Source: Suillus spraguei
Taxonomy: Eukaryota; Basidiomycota; Agaricomycetes; Boletales; Suillaceae
Direction of reading: 5' to 3'
Assembly: GCA_016800925.1 (NCBI GenBank)
Contig: JABCPU010000170.1
Span: 62,001-126,000 of the forward strand
DNA: 64,000 nt
A program made the position numbers and the translations under genes. Below the pieces are notes generated by a model that had not been told where the DNA came from, did not search any database, and saw nothing but the letters and a program-made list of their open reading frames with translations. Of this stretch, positions 22,205 through 34,058 are shown in pieces. How positions within the stretch are numbered: the first letter of the stretch is position 1; every line of letters begins with the position of its first letter.

Positions 22205-23880
22205 AGCATGCAGCAACCAAGGAGACTTGCCTCACTGGATGGTTCAAGGCTAACTCCAATAATGTCTTGGTGGCGACTGGAGCCCACAACAACCTCTACC
22301 AGGACTTCCCCTCAAGATTCATATGGAACAAGACGGTGTGGAAGATACGCCAATGCGGAATAGCGATTGGAAGGATGTACTCTGCTGCACCCGGCTCTGG
22401 AGAGCGCTTCTACCTGAGATTGCTTTTGACTGTAGTAAAAGGTATGGTCCTGATGTCAATTTTCATTAATAAAACTTACCATGTCTTCAAGGGGCCACCT
22501 CCTATGAGAACCTTCGGACAGTTGACAGTGTTTTATGCGACACTTTCAAGGAGGCATGTCGGCGCAGGGGTCTGCTTGAGGATGATAATGAATGGATCCA
22601 GTGCTTGCAGGATGCCTCTCATATGAGCACTGGACATGGCATGCGCAACCTCTTTGCCATCATCCTCATACACTGCAACCCTACAGACCCCAGTGATCTT
22701 TGGAACCACTTCAAGGAGAATCTCTGCGATGATCTGCGCCACCGCCTATCAAGATGAAGAGGTTCATGACTATGGTCTCTATCTCATTGATGGCATGCTC
22801 CGCAAAAATGGAAAGTCTTTGCAAGCGATCCCTCAGATGCCTGTACCTCAAATGGCAGCAAGATGGGGGGCCATGCAGGGAAATCAGCTCATTGCCGAGC
22901 AGCTCCAATATAACCAGGAGGAGCTCCAGCAGATGGTGAACCCAGGAGTGCTTTCTCTTAATCAGGAGCAGAGGACAGTCTTTGATGCAGTGGTCGATGA
23001 TGCCATGCAACATAATGAACAAAGACCTGGACATTCATACTTTGTCCACAGTGCAGGTGGATGTGGAAAGACATATCTCTGCAAGCTCATTGCTTCAAAG
23101 CTCCGTGCTGAAGGCAAGATTGTCCTATGTGTGGCTTCCTCTGGAATCGCTTCTCTCCTCCTGCCAGGCAGATGCACGGCTCATTTGCGATTCAAAATTC
23201 CAATTCCCATCAATGAAGACAGCTCCTGCAACATCAAGAAAGGAGATGTCGTGCATGAGCTTCTCAAGGCCACCTCCCTCATCATCTGTGATGAAATTCC
23301 TATGCTACACTGTCACATCCTGGAATGCCTTGACCGCTCATTGTGCGACCTTCTGAATGTCGATGCTGATTTTGGAGGAATGATGATGCTCTTTGGAGGA
23401 GACTTCAGACAGACCCTGCCGGTGGTGCCTCATGGATCCAGGGAGCAGATAGTGGGTGCTACATTTTGCAGATCTTGCATCTGGCCAAGGCTTCGCATCT
23501 TCCACCTAAAGACAAACATGCGGCTTGGCCAAGACCCTGCCTCTGATGAATTTGCAAAGTGGCTTCTTGAGATTGGAGCTGGGAAGGGCACACATGCAGA
23601 TGGAACGGTCGCCCTTCCGATTCATATGCGCTGCCCTGACAATGATATCCGCTCTCTCATCAATGCCCTATACTCTCCTATTCTGCTCCCTGGGCATCCT
23701 CCTGTGAATGATTCCTTCTTCCTGGAACGTACCATCCTCTCCGCAAAGAACACTGATGTGGACAAAATCGATAATTATTAGGATGAAGCCCTAGCCAGGG
23801 AGCAAAAGGAGTGCGAAGCACTCCTTTTGCTTCCTGTGCCAAAGGCACAATGGGTGGTGGACTCATCTATAAAGTAAGGG
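22205..23880 (+). pseudogene. Helitron Rep-helicase fragment, truncated and frameshifted
   Basis: Encodes part of a Helitron protein parallel to the fuller copy on the minus strand at 54822-60200. The 5' part resumes at codons for HAATKETCLTGWFKAN, just after the LTR. A conserved intron of about 50 bases follows CTAC-TGTAGTAAAAG near 22441. A deletion near 22752 shifts the frame. A PIF1-like helicase portion then follows, with intact Walker A (GGCGKT) and Walker B (CDEIPML). The frame stops at about 23778, where the helicase sequence jumps straight to a hairpin unit, so the last third is missing. Confidence 0.85.
23775..23850. other. Hairpin unit (reverse orientation) ending Helitron fragment
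   Basis: AGCAAAAGGAGTGC, GAA loop, GCACTCCTTTTGCT forms a perfect 14-base-pair stem. It is the mirror copy of the unit at about 61192-61268 and related to the three units at 54489-54731. Confidence 0.75.
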
Positions 23881-24408
23881 GGGAAAGGTGGGAAGGTGTT
23901 CGCTAGCTTGCGTGGCTTTCGCGTATGTCGCTAAATGCCACATTTTCATGCTTATTTCGCTTAGCTCGGTATGGAAATTTCTGGCATGGTTTTTTCAAGT
24001 GCTGACACAGTTGTCCCATTGTGTGATTGTATGATTTGGTCACGTGACTGCGCAGCTGGTGCGCTGTAGTTCCCTCCAGCTCCAATCTTTGTTTCCTCTT
24101 TTCCCCACCACTGCTCCCTCTGCCACATCTTGAGAAAGTAATACTTTTTCAATATATTCAACCTCTGTTTGTTTTTTTGCTTTATTTTGGTAGATATATC
24201 TTTCACTGTTCTTGATTCCTGTAAGCCTATATAGTGTACATATTGAAACTATGATAAAAATTATTGATTATGTAATCAGATATCAGGCATTTTCGCTTTT
24301 TGACGTGTTTTTGGACCCTTTGGACCCCCCTGGACCTGGACCTGGACCTGGACTGGCCATATCTTGGAGTTTGAAGCATAGTGAGTGTGATTGTTGTTTG
24401 TTACTGGC
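23851..24408. other. AT-rich non-coding tail, no gene seen
   Basis: Contains short A/T runs and a CCTGGACCTGGACCTGGACC run near 24329-24352. No frame resembles a protein. The mirror copy is 60633-61190. Confidence 0.6.
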
Positions 24409-24885
24409 TGTTACAATCGTATGTGCCCCTATTCATTTTCCCTTTGTTCCTTTACTTGTATGTTACGTAACATGACTGTGACTCATATGCTCAACGCATC
24501 TGTACTATAGTTGCCTTCCTTCTTTGGATACGCACTTACATTCTCACACCTCTCTTGGTCTGTGCGCACATATTGGCCTATTTAAGCACAGTGTACTTGT
24601 AGTAGATTCCCTACTTTAATCTTACTGGGTTTTACCTGGAATCTCCTTCGCTTAGGTCTCCAACCTAAGTCGTCTTGAATCGTCTCTAAGTCTAAGCACT
24701 CCTTAGCCTTAGTCTCTATTCTCGAGGATACCTCTTAGACTTGTCTTCGAGGCTGAACCCTTGATCGTACTCGGAACGCGTTCCTTGTACTTTTACCTTG
24801 TTCTCTTTTGAACATTGTAAGAACTTCCCAGCAGACCGTCTGTGTCTTTTCACTGTCGCTGGTGACGCCACCCCAGTTCGTAACA
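24409..24885 (+). repeat. LTR of Gypsy family B (477 bases) at an inverted-repeat junction
   Basis: Begins TGTTACAATCGTATGTGCCC and ends CCCAGTTCGTAACA, with perfect six-base terminal inverted repeats TGTTAC/GTAACA. A plus-strand TATTTAAG near 24579 fits a promoter TATA box. The flanks CTGGC and GCAGG do not match, so this is not a simple insertion. The outer inverted repeat ends at its left base and the palindrome arm begins after its right base. A shorter copy lies at 44155-44500 and a 27-base piece at 27163-27189. Confidence 0.88.
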
Positions 24886-27162
24886 GCAGGGATTGTACTC
24901 GATCTTCTGCTGCAGGGACAGATGAGTCAGAGATCAGGTGAGGGATGGCGCGTGGTTCGTATCCCATCATGAGATAGAAAGGTGATGCATTCCTTGCATC
25001 GTGTTTTCGGTGGTTGTGGACAAATTTGGCGATTGGTAGGTGTTCTACCCAATCTTCAGGGTTATTGCAGCAATAGATGCGCAGGTACATTTCTAGTTCT
25101 TGATTGAGCCTCTCAGTTTGGCCATCAGTCTGAGGGTGATAAGCTGTAGATGGGGCGATGACATAGTCGAGAAGTCTGGCAAGCTCCTTAGAGAAGTGAG
25201 ATAGGAATTGCGGACCTTGATCCGAGATGACTTTGTCATGGAGTCCAAATCGATGGTAGACGTGTTTCAAGAATAGTTTGGCAATGCCTTCGGAAGTGAC
25301 GGTTTTCAAACAAGGGATAATAATTACCCCCTTCATAAGGCCATGGTCTACCACGACCATAATACTGTCAAAGCCTCCAGAGACGGGGAGGTCAGTGATA
25401 AGATCGACAGAGACCTGAGAAAAAGGGCAGGTCGCAGATGAGGGGATCGGGGCGAGCTGAGGGTGAACAGGATGTGTATCCGCTTTCATTTGCTGACAAA
25501 GGGCGCAACCCTCCATGTACTTCCAAATAAAAGATCCCATTGCGGGCCACCAGGCTTCCCGTTTAACGAGTTCTTCAGTTTTGAATCGACCGGGATGACC
25601 CGCAGTAGGGTGATCATGATACCGTTTTAGAATATCAAGACGATGTGTTGGTGGAATGTAGGCACGATTCTTAAAATAGAGGACGTTCTCCTGAATCTTC
25701 CAGTCAGAAAGTGCTGACTTCATAGGTGGAAGGCATATGCCATCAAGGGCATCAGATGCTGTCTTGAAGACAGGGTCGTCGAGGGGGTCAGAGGATGACA
25801 AAACATCCTTCAGGTTGGTGTCAATAAGACAAACAAATAGAGCATCAGGGAGGAGAGTCTGGTCCTCGTTATCGTCTTTGCCGGAGTCATAGTCGGGCCG
25901 GCAAGATAGCACATCAGGTACCACCAATTTGGTACCCGCAACGTGATGTAGTTCAATGTCATAAATAGACAAAATCAGTTGCCAATGTGCTTGGCGACAG
26001 GTAAGCTTCTGTGTACTTCTAAAATACAGAAGGTTCTTGTGGTCGGTGAATACCAAGACAGGGTGCGAGTTTCCTTCAAGATAATGACGCCATTCATTCA
26101 ATGCCTGGATCACAGCAAGGAGTTCCCAATCAAAGATTTGGTAATTGCGTTCTGCAGGGTTCAAAGACTGTGAGAGATATGCGCACAGGTGATAAACACC
26201 ATTCTCATCAGTCTGCAAGAGAACTCCACCAGTTGCTACAAGCGAAGTGTCAGTAGCAATGGCAAATTGTCGGGAAGGATCAGGGTTGCGGAGTACTGGT
26301 TGGGATGTGAAGCGTCGTTTCAGTTCTTCGAAGGTGTCCATACATTCGAGTCGGGAAGTTCCATCACATGTGAGGGGTGTATCCATGGATACTTCTTCGA
26401 TGATTCTCATACTAACTCCATCCGTGTCATATTCCACAAGGAATTCTCCGTCTCCAAGCTCATAAGAGGAAATGTCGCATACCTCTGGTGCATGCCAGAC
26501 ATCTTGCATAGTGTTGAATTGATCATCATCCTCTGTTGGAATCAACGAGGGCACAGATTCTTCTTCATTGGGGATTTCCTCAATTGAAGCTGAAAGAGTA
26601 TCTTGAAGAGTTTTCGGAGGAACATAGAACTTGGATAGTTTTGGTATGTTTGTATCCCGTCTAGGGATTTCTTCTTCCACTTTTCTCTTCCCATACTTCT
26701 GTTCTTCTATTGGCCGTTGCTCAATAGGTTCTGGTCCAGTCTGATACTTGGGCTCGGATTCGTTCTTGCATTTTTCTGCGCGGGGAATCGGTGATACTGC
26801 TCATGGTAGTTGTACACGGGGAGTGGGATCTGTAGTACGCGGCATTTGTACTTCCGGTTCGGGATCTTTAGGAATGGGAGGGATGATGAGGGGTCTCGGA
26901 AGTTGTGAGTGTTGCCATTTCTTAGGATGGCAGTGGAAGGCTGAGGGTAACCTGTTCTTCTTCCGATCGGTATCTACGTCGATTTCAATTTCATCTGATT
27001 TCGTTGTTCGAGGGAGGACTAATGTTTCAGCGGCCCAATCTATATTTGGGTTCATTGCGCGTAACCACAGAATCCCCAGAAGGATTTGATCTCTTCTTCC
27101 TAGTTTAGTGATATTGAATTTTCCATACATGGTTCATTCATCAATTTTGACCACTAGGAGAC
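24886..27162 (-). pseudogene. Gypsy B pol fragment, RT deleted, inverted relative to LTRs
   Basis: On the minus strand a protease end (ILLGILWLRAMNPNIDW) is followed by an acidic linker, then RNase H (ATDTSLVATGGVLL, TDHKNLLYF) and integrase (HDHPTAGHPG, ISDQGPQFLS, GQTERLNQ). The RT palm with its YxDD motif is missing, so the element is a deletion derivative. The reading frame continues leftward into antisense LTR sequence at 24885, which adds a meaningless tail. The fragment lies between B LTR sequences that both read on the plus strand, so the pol segment is inverted relative to them. It is the left copy of the palindrome arm; the mirror copy is 35808-38084 and beyond. Confidence 0.88.
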
Positions 27163-27189
27163 TGTTACAATCATATGTGCCCCTATTCA
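27163..27189 (+). repeat. 27-base B-family LTR fragment
   Basis: TGTTACAATCATATGTGCCC and the next seven bases match the start of the LTR at 24409; identity stops at CTATTCA. Confidence 0.75.
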
Positions 27190-27380
27190 AACTCACAGGC
27201 CTGGCACCCAGCGGCAAGCTGGGCCGCTCGCAGCTGTCTACATCCTCAATTGACTCGACCATGACGCCTCTCCTTGGAGCAACGTGTTCAAACCCTTGAC
27301 AATCTATAATGTCCTTATAACAAGACCGAAGAAATCATTCCTGGATTAGCCGTTTTCTACCCTCCTTTCGTCGTGTAATC

Positions 27381-28488
27381 ATGTCAGAGCCTCCTCCTGG
27401 ACTTCCAGCTTTAAAGTTTCACTGTCCAAATGGGCCTGATATCAATAGTGCGTCAGTCCTGAGTTGGTGTTCCTCGATGGCAGATTCTTGGGACGAAACC
27501 CAGGGCAATCTGTATGCAAAATGTGTGCTGGCACGCATGGAATATCACAAATGTGGTAGTCATCCCGAACACGAGTTCCTGTTATTTTTTTTCAGACATT
27601 GGATTGATGGCTGCTCCACTCAGGCTGTAGTGTCTGCAGACCGTGCCATGCAAAGACAAGGCTGTTCCTTCAAACAATCATCTGAATTAGTCTGTCCCTC
27701 ATCATCTGACACCAACGCATACGACTCTGTATCTATTTATGGTTCCCCCCGCAATGCAGCGCCACAACTTCAAGTCAGATATACACCATACAGCAAGCTT
27801 TGTAGCTTTGACTTCCCTACATCTTCTGCGCCCTCAGCACTTCAAGTGTCCACTGTCCTGTCTCTGGTACACCGCCAGGCCCCGGCATACCAACTATATG
27901 AAAACCAATGCTATTGGTTTTCGAGCACAGTGTGGGGCAGCTTGAAAGAGCTGTTCCCTAGTGATCAAGACTCGGAGTGTGGAAACCATCATGCACGTGG
28001 TCGTTATCGCGGGGTCGCATTAGGATCGCCAACTAAGGATATCGAGGCTGTATGTGCTGTTTATCAGTCTGAGTGGCAAAAGATGTTGGGGATGCTTGAG
28101 CAGGTAAAGTCCCATCACGAAGCCAAAGAGGCAAAGGTGGGCTATTCTCAGCTAATATGGTCTCCATTTCTTGATGGTACTTGTCATTGCAGAATCAACA
28201 CAAATTGCGCATGGAGTTTGAGGTCGAAATGGAGCAAGTTCAACAAGCAAAAGTGGGTTATTCTCAGGAAACATTGTCTTCGTTTGTTGATGGTACTATT
28301 TCACCAGGATGCTGAAATTGAGCAACAGAAAGCCGAAATTGAGCAAGTTTGCCAAGCAAAAGTGGGTTATTCTCAGCAAACATGGTCTTCGTTTGTTGAT
28401 GGTACTATTTCACTAGGATGCCGAAATGGAGCAACAGAAAGCCGAAATTGAGCAACTTCGTGCGAGGCTTGCAGCCTTAGAGGGCTGA
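27381..28488 (+). CDS. Agaricomycete multigene-family hypothetical protein with duplicated coiled-coil exons
   Basis: Exons 27381-28136, 28193-28252, 28308-28361 and 28417-28488 join to 942 bases, 313 residues. The large first exon carries motifs I recall from a common unnamed mushroom family (TQGNLYAKCVLARMEYH, EFLLFFFRHW, YENQCYWFSSTVW). The last three short exons code a continuous charged coiled coil built from repeated EIEQQKAEIEQ-like units. The three introns (56, 55 and 55 bases) are nearly identical in sequence, so intron plus exon were duplicated together. Further introns inside exon 1 cannot be excluded. The mirror copy is 34482-35589. Function unknown. Confidence 0.65.
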
Positions 28489-28911
28489 TATTTTATATCA
28501 TCATATCGTCAATTAACTATGCCCTACAGTCATTCTAGTGTTGGATTATCAGGGGTCGAGGTACGAGCTTGACACTTATCAGGAATCTTCAGGATCGATG
28601 GCACATCAATGGCGCAATATGACTGGGCATCGGCAGCATGGTTTTAGCGTTGGCTGGCATATATAAGTAGGAATTTTTCTGTAGGAGTATGCTATGCGTT
28701 TGTCAGCGGGTTCACTGTAAAACCTGAGTTGGTATTACTTCAAAGAACGTGCCCAAGACTTGCGTGCAACTCAACATCTAGTATATCTTCACATTTCGTA
28801 AAACATATAAACCAAGCCCTTTCCCTAGATGCTCATACTTCGTATCAAGGTATTTCGCCACTTGACCATTCGTTACAGGCTCGAGCTCGCAAAGAAAATG
28901 ATCCGTGACAC
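28489..28911. other. Non-coding spacer, no gene seen
   Basis: Lies between the multigene-family gene and a convergent gene fragment; I see no motif or long frame. The mirror copy is 34059-34481. Confidence 0.5.
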
Positions 28912-30475
28912 TCACAAAGCTGGTGGATAATTAGTTTGGATGATGGTGCAGTAACGACACCATGCTCGCTGAACGTTTGCTAGGTGTCCGAGCAGCATAG
29001 CATAGAGTTCAGCATTGAGCCGATGATTAGCTGACTGTGCAATGAGCTTCAAGTCCAGTCTCTTAAACTGCTCAAACGTTGTTTCCCCCAGGGTAAATCC
29101 CAACGTATCACCCAGTGTGTCTTTGGACAAAATGGACAAGATGGCAATCAGAGCGCGACACATGATGTATATTGACGTCAGCAACTTTTGTTCATTCAGC
29201 AAGGTAAACAGCTCTTGAACTCTCGCACCACGTGTCCATAAAGGTGCATGATGCTTCAGTATGTCGGGGCTGACATTCTAACATATATAAGCACGCATAA
29301 CTGCCGGGTCGGGTGCTATTGCGTCCATCCCATCATGCTGTGTTGCGAACACTGATGACTCTGAATCAGCACCACCCTTCCAGTAGAAAATTTACTGAAT
29401 CAGATTTCTGAAAGCTTCACATGGGTCAGAATTTCGAGAACCCTGACCTAGTAACCACTGACTCGTGCCTTCCTTAATTGTCTGGTGTTTGGCTGTGCAA
29501 ACTTCAAAGTATCACTACCATTCATTATCATTGTTAAGACCGTACTCAAAGGTAGAGAGATCCGAAGGGCTTTGGCCTCAGTTCGTGCACTGTGCCCCTT
29601 TCTCGAGTAATGCCCCTTATTTCACGGAGAAGTTATTCGTCCAAAGATCCAGAAGGAGTTGCATGACGGATCCAGGCATCCGAAGGTATCGGATATGATA
29701 CATCCGAAGGTTATTTGGAACGTAAGGATAGAACAAAGATTAAGGCTAGCTTCGGAACGAGTTCCTAACTAGAAACTAACAGAGGTAGACTATCTGAAGA
29801 TAGAGTCGGAGATATAGACTATAGGAATCAATCCTAAGTCTCGGAAGGTGACTTTAGAGCAGAGGGTGGCTCAAGTCCGGAAGAAGCGGAATGAGTAGAA
29901 TCTAAGATGATATTCAAACTAAGGTTCTACAGAGATCTACAAGTGGTTTATATACTGTAAGTATCTAAGACGGATAATCAACAAGTCCGGGACCGAGGGC
30001 TATGTATGAAGTGTAACGGAAGTCTATTAGTTAATGCACAGCGGATCAGTAAGCATGAATCGGAAATGAACACAGGAAATGGATCAGTGACACAGGACGG
30101 AAATATAAACAGCCGGAATACCGGAAACAGGAGGAATGACGAAAGGAGATAGACGCAGATATACACAAGGGAGTTAAGGTGCGAGAAGTGAGCACATTCG
30201 GATGGGTGGTCCGGACAGGATCTGTGGACCGGACGGATATGGAATTGATCGGATCTGGTCGGATATGGTTGGATCTGAGATTGGAAGTATGGTATATGAC
30301 AATCATCATCTGTTTCACGCTGCCTTGACCCCTTACTCAGGAGGTCAGCATGCTGGTCACCAGTCAATGTCCCTGAGGTCCAATACGAAGCACTTACAGG
30401 CTCCAGTATTACACAATCCACATGTCCATCGCATCCTGAGGGCACTGTCAGGTAGTCGCCGAATTTAACATGCAA
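28912..30475 (-). pseudogene. Hypothetical gene split by a solo A-type LTR
   Basis: Minus-strand coding pieces lie on both sides of the LTR at 29532-30301. The piece from 30475 to 30302 reads into the LTR; the piece from about 29280 to 28912 codes a helical segment (LLTSIYIMCRALIAILS, LNAELYAMLLGHLANV). I do not recognise a defined family. The LTR is flanked by a five-base duplication, so the gene was interrupted by insertion. Both palindrome arms share the interruption, so it came before the duplication. Exon borders are uncertain. Confidence 0.45.
29532..30301 (-). repeat. Solo A-type LTR with target duplication ATCAT
   Basis: Begins TGTTAAGACCGTACTC and ends GGTATATGACA on the plus strand, i.e. 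inverted relative to the Gypsy A LTR. ATCAT flanks both sides. It shows many CpG losses compared with 21436-22204. Confidence 0.9.
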
Positions 30476-30929
30476 TCAGCAAGACCAGACAAGTGTTCAA
30501 CTTGCTGCAAGTAGTTTATGTTCATTCACGATGTGTAAATTGACAACTAACATTGAGCCAACTCATTCGAGGGTTGTAATCCAGCATGGGATTGATAGTG
30601 GGTCCGCCATGGAAAATGATGATATATTGAAGGCCTGAGTTCTCTGGGAACAGTCAATGCCTATACAAGCCCCTACCAATTGTTGGATCTACGTCTGTTC
30701 TGTGACCAATAAGCAGTAAGAACCGTCAAGTCTCTATTTGCAGTCAAGATCGTCATGCTACATAAAGTAGAAAGTATGCTGACAATGAGACTGTTTGCCT
30801 TTGTTGCAGCTGTACAAGTTGTACCTGCGAGCCACAACTTTGGACTCTTTTGATATGACAACTATAATGATCACAAGGTTGATGGGGCGTCTAAGCCTTT
30901 AAATATTTTACAGATAGTCAATTCTGTGT

Positions 30930-31421
30930 AGTCCAACAGCTTTCTGCGGCTTCATCAGCATCCAAGGACTTCATGAGTTCTTGTCCACAGACTGCCATCA
31001 CCGCCAACGCGAAGATTTTCCTGGTCTTTGCAACCAGGCTTGCATCAAAAGACGTCAATGAGTATATAAATACTGCCAATAAGCTGAAGAACTGGTTGGG
31101 TTCTGAGAAAGCATACTATCCTGACGCTCTATGTAATGTAAGTGTTAGAATTCTCAATCAGCTTGACAGAAGCAAGACTCAATAACTACTTTTGACCCCT
31201 AACACCAGATCGTTTTGCTCCTCAAGGTGTGTAGATGTATCGCTTTCTGCTCTATTTGTTCATCTTGTACTGGACAGATTGCCCACCAGACCTTTATGAC
31301 AAGGTTTCTCCATATAGAATCATCAGCAGTGGCCGCGATGGACATATATCAGGCCTTAATTCGCACTGTGATTCCTTTCTTGCCACTTTTCACTGAGGAG
31401 GACCTGCAATATATGTGTTGA
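30930..31421 (+). pseudogene. Fragment of a hypothetical multi-exon gene cut by the palindrome centre
   Basis: Likely exons about 30930-31137, a very short exon 31209-31226 (IVLLLK) and 31278 to about 31421 read as one frame: CPQTAITANAKIFLVFATRL, KLKNWLGSEKAYYPDALC, HQTFMTRFLHIESSAVAAM, YQALIRTVIPFLPLFTEED. I recall similar unnamed agaricomycete proteins. The frame meets a stop close to the palindrome centre, so the gene is probably truncated. The 18-base exon is tentative. The mirror copy is 31549-32040. Confidence 0.45.
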
Positions 31422-31448
31422 ATCTCACCAAGTATTCGGCTGTTTGTC

Positions 31449-31521
31449 AATTTTGTCACATAGTCCAACTCCACGACTTGATCCAAAGTTCCTCTAGGGT
31501 TTTCGCTATGTTGACAAATTC
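31449..31521. other. Palindrome spacer (73 bases)
   Basis: Unpaired centre between the arms. Its outermost 10-15 bases on each side are still partly complementary, with mismatches and one or two indels, so the original centre may have been smaller. Confidence 0.85.
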
Positions 31522-31548
31522 GACAAACAGCCGAATACTTGGTGAGAT

Positions 31549-32040
31549 TCAACACATATATTGCAGGTCCTCCTCAGTGAAAAGTGGCAAGAAAGGAATC
31601 ACAGTGCGAATTAAGGCCTGATATATGTCCATCGCAGCCACTGCTGATGATTCTATATGGAGAAACCTTGTCATAAAGGTCTGGTGGGCAATCTGTCCAG
31701 TACAAGATGAACAAATAGAGCAGAAAGCGATACATCTACACACCTTGAGGAGCAAAACGATCTGGTGTTAGGGGTCAAAAGTAGTTATTGAGTCTTGCTT
31801 CTGTCAAGCTGATTGAGAATTCTAACACTTACATTACATAGAGCGTCAGGATAGTATGCTTTCTCAGAACCCAACCAGTTCTTCAGCTTATTGGCAGTAT
31901 TTATATACTCATTGACGTCTTTTGATGCAAGCCTGGTTGCAAAGACCAGGAAAATCTTCGCGTTGGCGGTGATGGCAGTCTGTGGACAAGAACTCATGAA
32001 GTCCTTGGATGCTGATGAAGCCGCAGAAAGCTGTTGGACT
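31549..32040 (-). pseudogene. Mirror copy of the gene fragment at 30930-31421
   Basis: Same predicted exons in opposite orientation, cut at the palindrome centre in the same way. Confidence 0.45.
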
Positions 32041-32494
32041 ACACAGAATTGACTATCTGTAAAATATTTAAAGGCTTAGACGCCCCATCAACCTTGTGAT
32101 CATTATAGTTGTCATATCAAAAGAGTCCAAAGTTGTGGCTCGCAGGTACAACTTGTACAGCTGCAACAAAGGCAAACAGTCTCATTGTCAGCATACTTTC
32201 TACTTTATGTAGCATGACGATCTTGACTGCAAATAGAGACTTGACGGTTCTTACTGCTTATTGGTCACAGAACAGACGTAGATCCAACAATTGGTAGGGG
32301 CTTGTATAGGCATTGACTGTTCCCAGAGAACTCAGGCCTTCAATATATCATCATTTTCCATGGCGGACCCACTATCAATCCCATGCTGGATTACAACCCT
32401 CGAATGAGTTGGCTCAATGTTAGTTGTCAATTTACACATCGTGAATGAACATAAACTACTTGCAGCAAGTTGAACACTTGTCTGGTCTTGCTGA

Positions 32495-34058
32495 TTGCAT
32501 GTTAAATTCGGCGACTACCTGACAGTGCCCTCAGGATGCGATGGACATGTGGATTGTGTAATACTGGAGCCTGTAAGTGCTTCGTATTGGACCTCAGGGA
32601 CATTGACTGGTGACCAGCATGCTGACCTCCTGAGTAAGGGGTCAAGGCAGCATGAAACAGATGATGATTGTCATATACCATACTTCCAATCTCAGATCCA
32701 ACCATATCCGACCAGATCCGATCAATTCCATATCCGTCCGGTCCACAGATCCTGTCCGGACCACCCATCCGAATGTGCTCACTTCTCGCACCTTAACTCC
32801 CTTGTGTATATCTGCGTCTATCTCCTTTCGTCATTCCTCCTGTTTCCGGTATTCCGGCTGTTTATATTTCCGTCCTGTGTCACTGATCCATTTCCTGTGT
32901 TCATTTCCGATTCATGCTTACTGATCCGCTGTGCATTAACTAATAGACTTCCGTTACACTTCATACATAGCCCTCGGTCCCGGACTTGTTGATTATCCGT
33001 CTTAGATACTTACAGTATATAAACCACTTGTAGATCTCTGTAGAACCTTAGTTTGAATATCATCTTAGATTCTACTCATTCTGCTTCTTCCGGACTTGAG
33101 CCACCCTCTGCTCTAAAGTCACCTTCCGAGACTTAGGATTGATTCCTATAGTCTATATCTCCGACTCTATCTTCAGATAGTCTACCTCTGTTAGTTTCTA
33201 GTTAGGAACTCGTTCCGAAGCTAGCCTTAATCTTTGTTCTATCCTTACGTTCCAAATAACCTTCGGATGTATCATATCCGATACCTTCGGATGCCTGGAT
33301 CCGTCATGCAACTCCTTCTGGATCTTCGGACGAATAACTTCTCCGTGAAATAAGGGGCATTACTCGAGAAAGGGGCACAGTGCACGAACTGAGGCCAAAG
33401 CCCTTCGGATCTCTCTACCTTTGAGTACGGTCTTAACAATGATAATGAATGGTAGTGATACTTTGAAGTTTGCACAGCCAAACACCAGACAATTAAGGAA
33501 GGCACGAGTCAGTGGTTACTAGGTCAGGGTTCTCGAAATTCTGACCCATGTGAAGCTTTCAGAAATCTGATTCAGTAAATTTTCTACTGGAAGGGTGGTG
33601 CTGATTCAGAATCATCAGTGTTCGCAACACAGCATGATGGGATGGACGCAATAGCACCCGACCCGGCAGTTATGCGTGCTTATATATGTTAGAATGTCAG
33701 CCCCGACATACTGAAGCATCATGCACCTTTATGGACACGTGGTGCGAGAGTTCAAGAGCTGTTTACCTTGCTGAATGAACAAAAGTTGCTGACGTCAATA
33801 TACATCATGTGTCGCGCTCTGATTGCCATCTTGTCCATTTTGTCCAAAGACACACTGGGTGATACGTTGGGATTTACCCTGGGGGAAACAACGTTTGAGC
33901 AGTTTAAGAGACTGGACTTGAAGCTCATTGCACAGTCAGCTAATCATCGGCTCAATGCTGAACTCTATGCTATGCTGCTCGGACACCTAGCAAACGTTCA
34001 GCGAGCATGGTGTCGTTACTGCACCATCATCCAAACTAATTATCCACCAGCTTTGTGA
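32495..34058 (+). pseudogene. Mirror copy of the LTR-split hypothetical gene
   Basis: Coding pieces 32495-32668 and about 33690-34058 flank the solo LTR at 32669-33438, as in the left arm. One codon before the LTR differs between arms (Arg left, His right) through a CpG transition. Confidence 0.45.
32669..33438 (+). repeat. Solo A-type LTR with target duplication ATGAT
   Basis: TGTCATATACC to GGTCTTAACA, same orientation as Gypsy A, flanked by ATGAT on both sides; mirror of 29532-30301. Confidence 0.9.

Larger units (their letters stand above)
21041..24408. repeat. Outer inverted repeat, left arm
   Basis: Matches the reverse complement of 60633-64000 (paired coordinates sum to 85041) over at least 3,368 bases with few differences. 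The arm covers the 5' part of the antisense gene, the A 3' LTR, the Helitron fragment and the AT-rich tail. It ends exactly at 24408, where a B-family LTR starts. The left limit cannot be seen because the right copy runs off the window. Confidence 0.93.
24886..31448. repeat. Palindrome, left arm (6,563 bases)
   Basis: Reverse complement of 31522-38084 (paired coordinates sum to 62970) with few differences. It contains the Gypsy B fragment, a host-like gene, a gene split by a solo LTR and part of another gene. The arms are separated by 73 bases. Confidence 0.96.

Noticed and set aside
24716..24885. C-terminal extension of the left Gypsy B frame
   Set aside because: It is the antisense strand of an LTR joined to pol; the mirrored copy shows the real integrase continuation.
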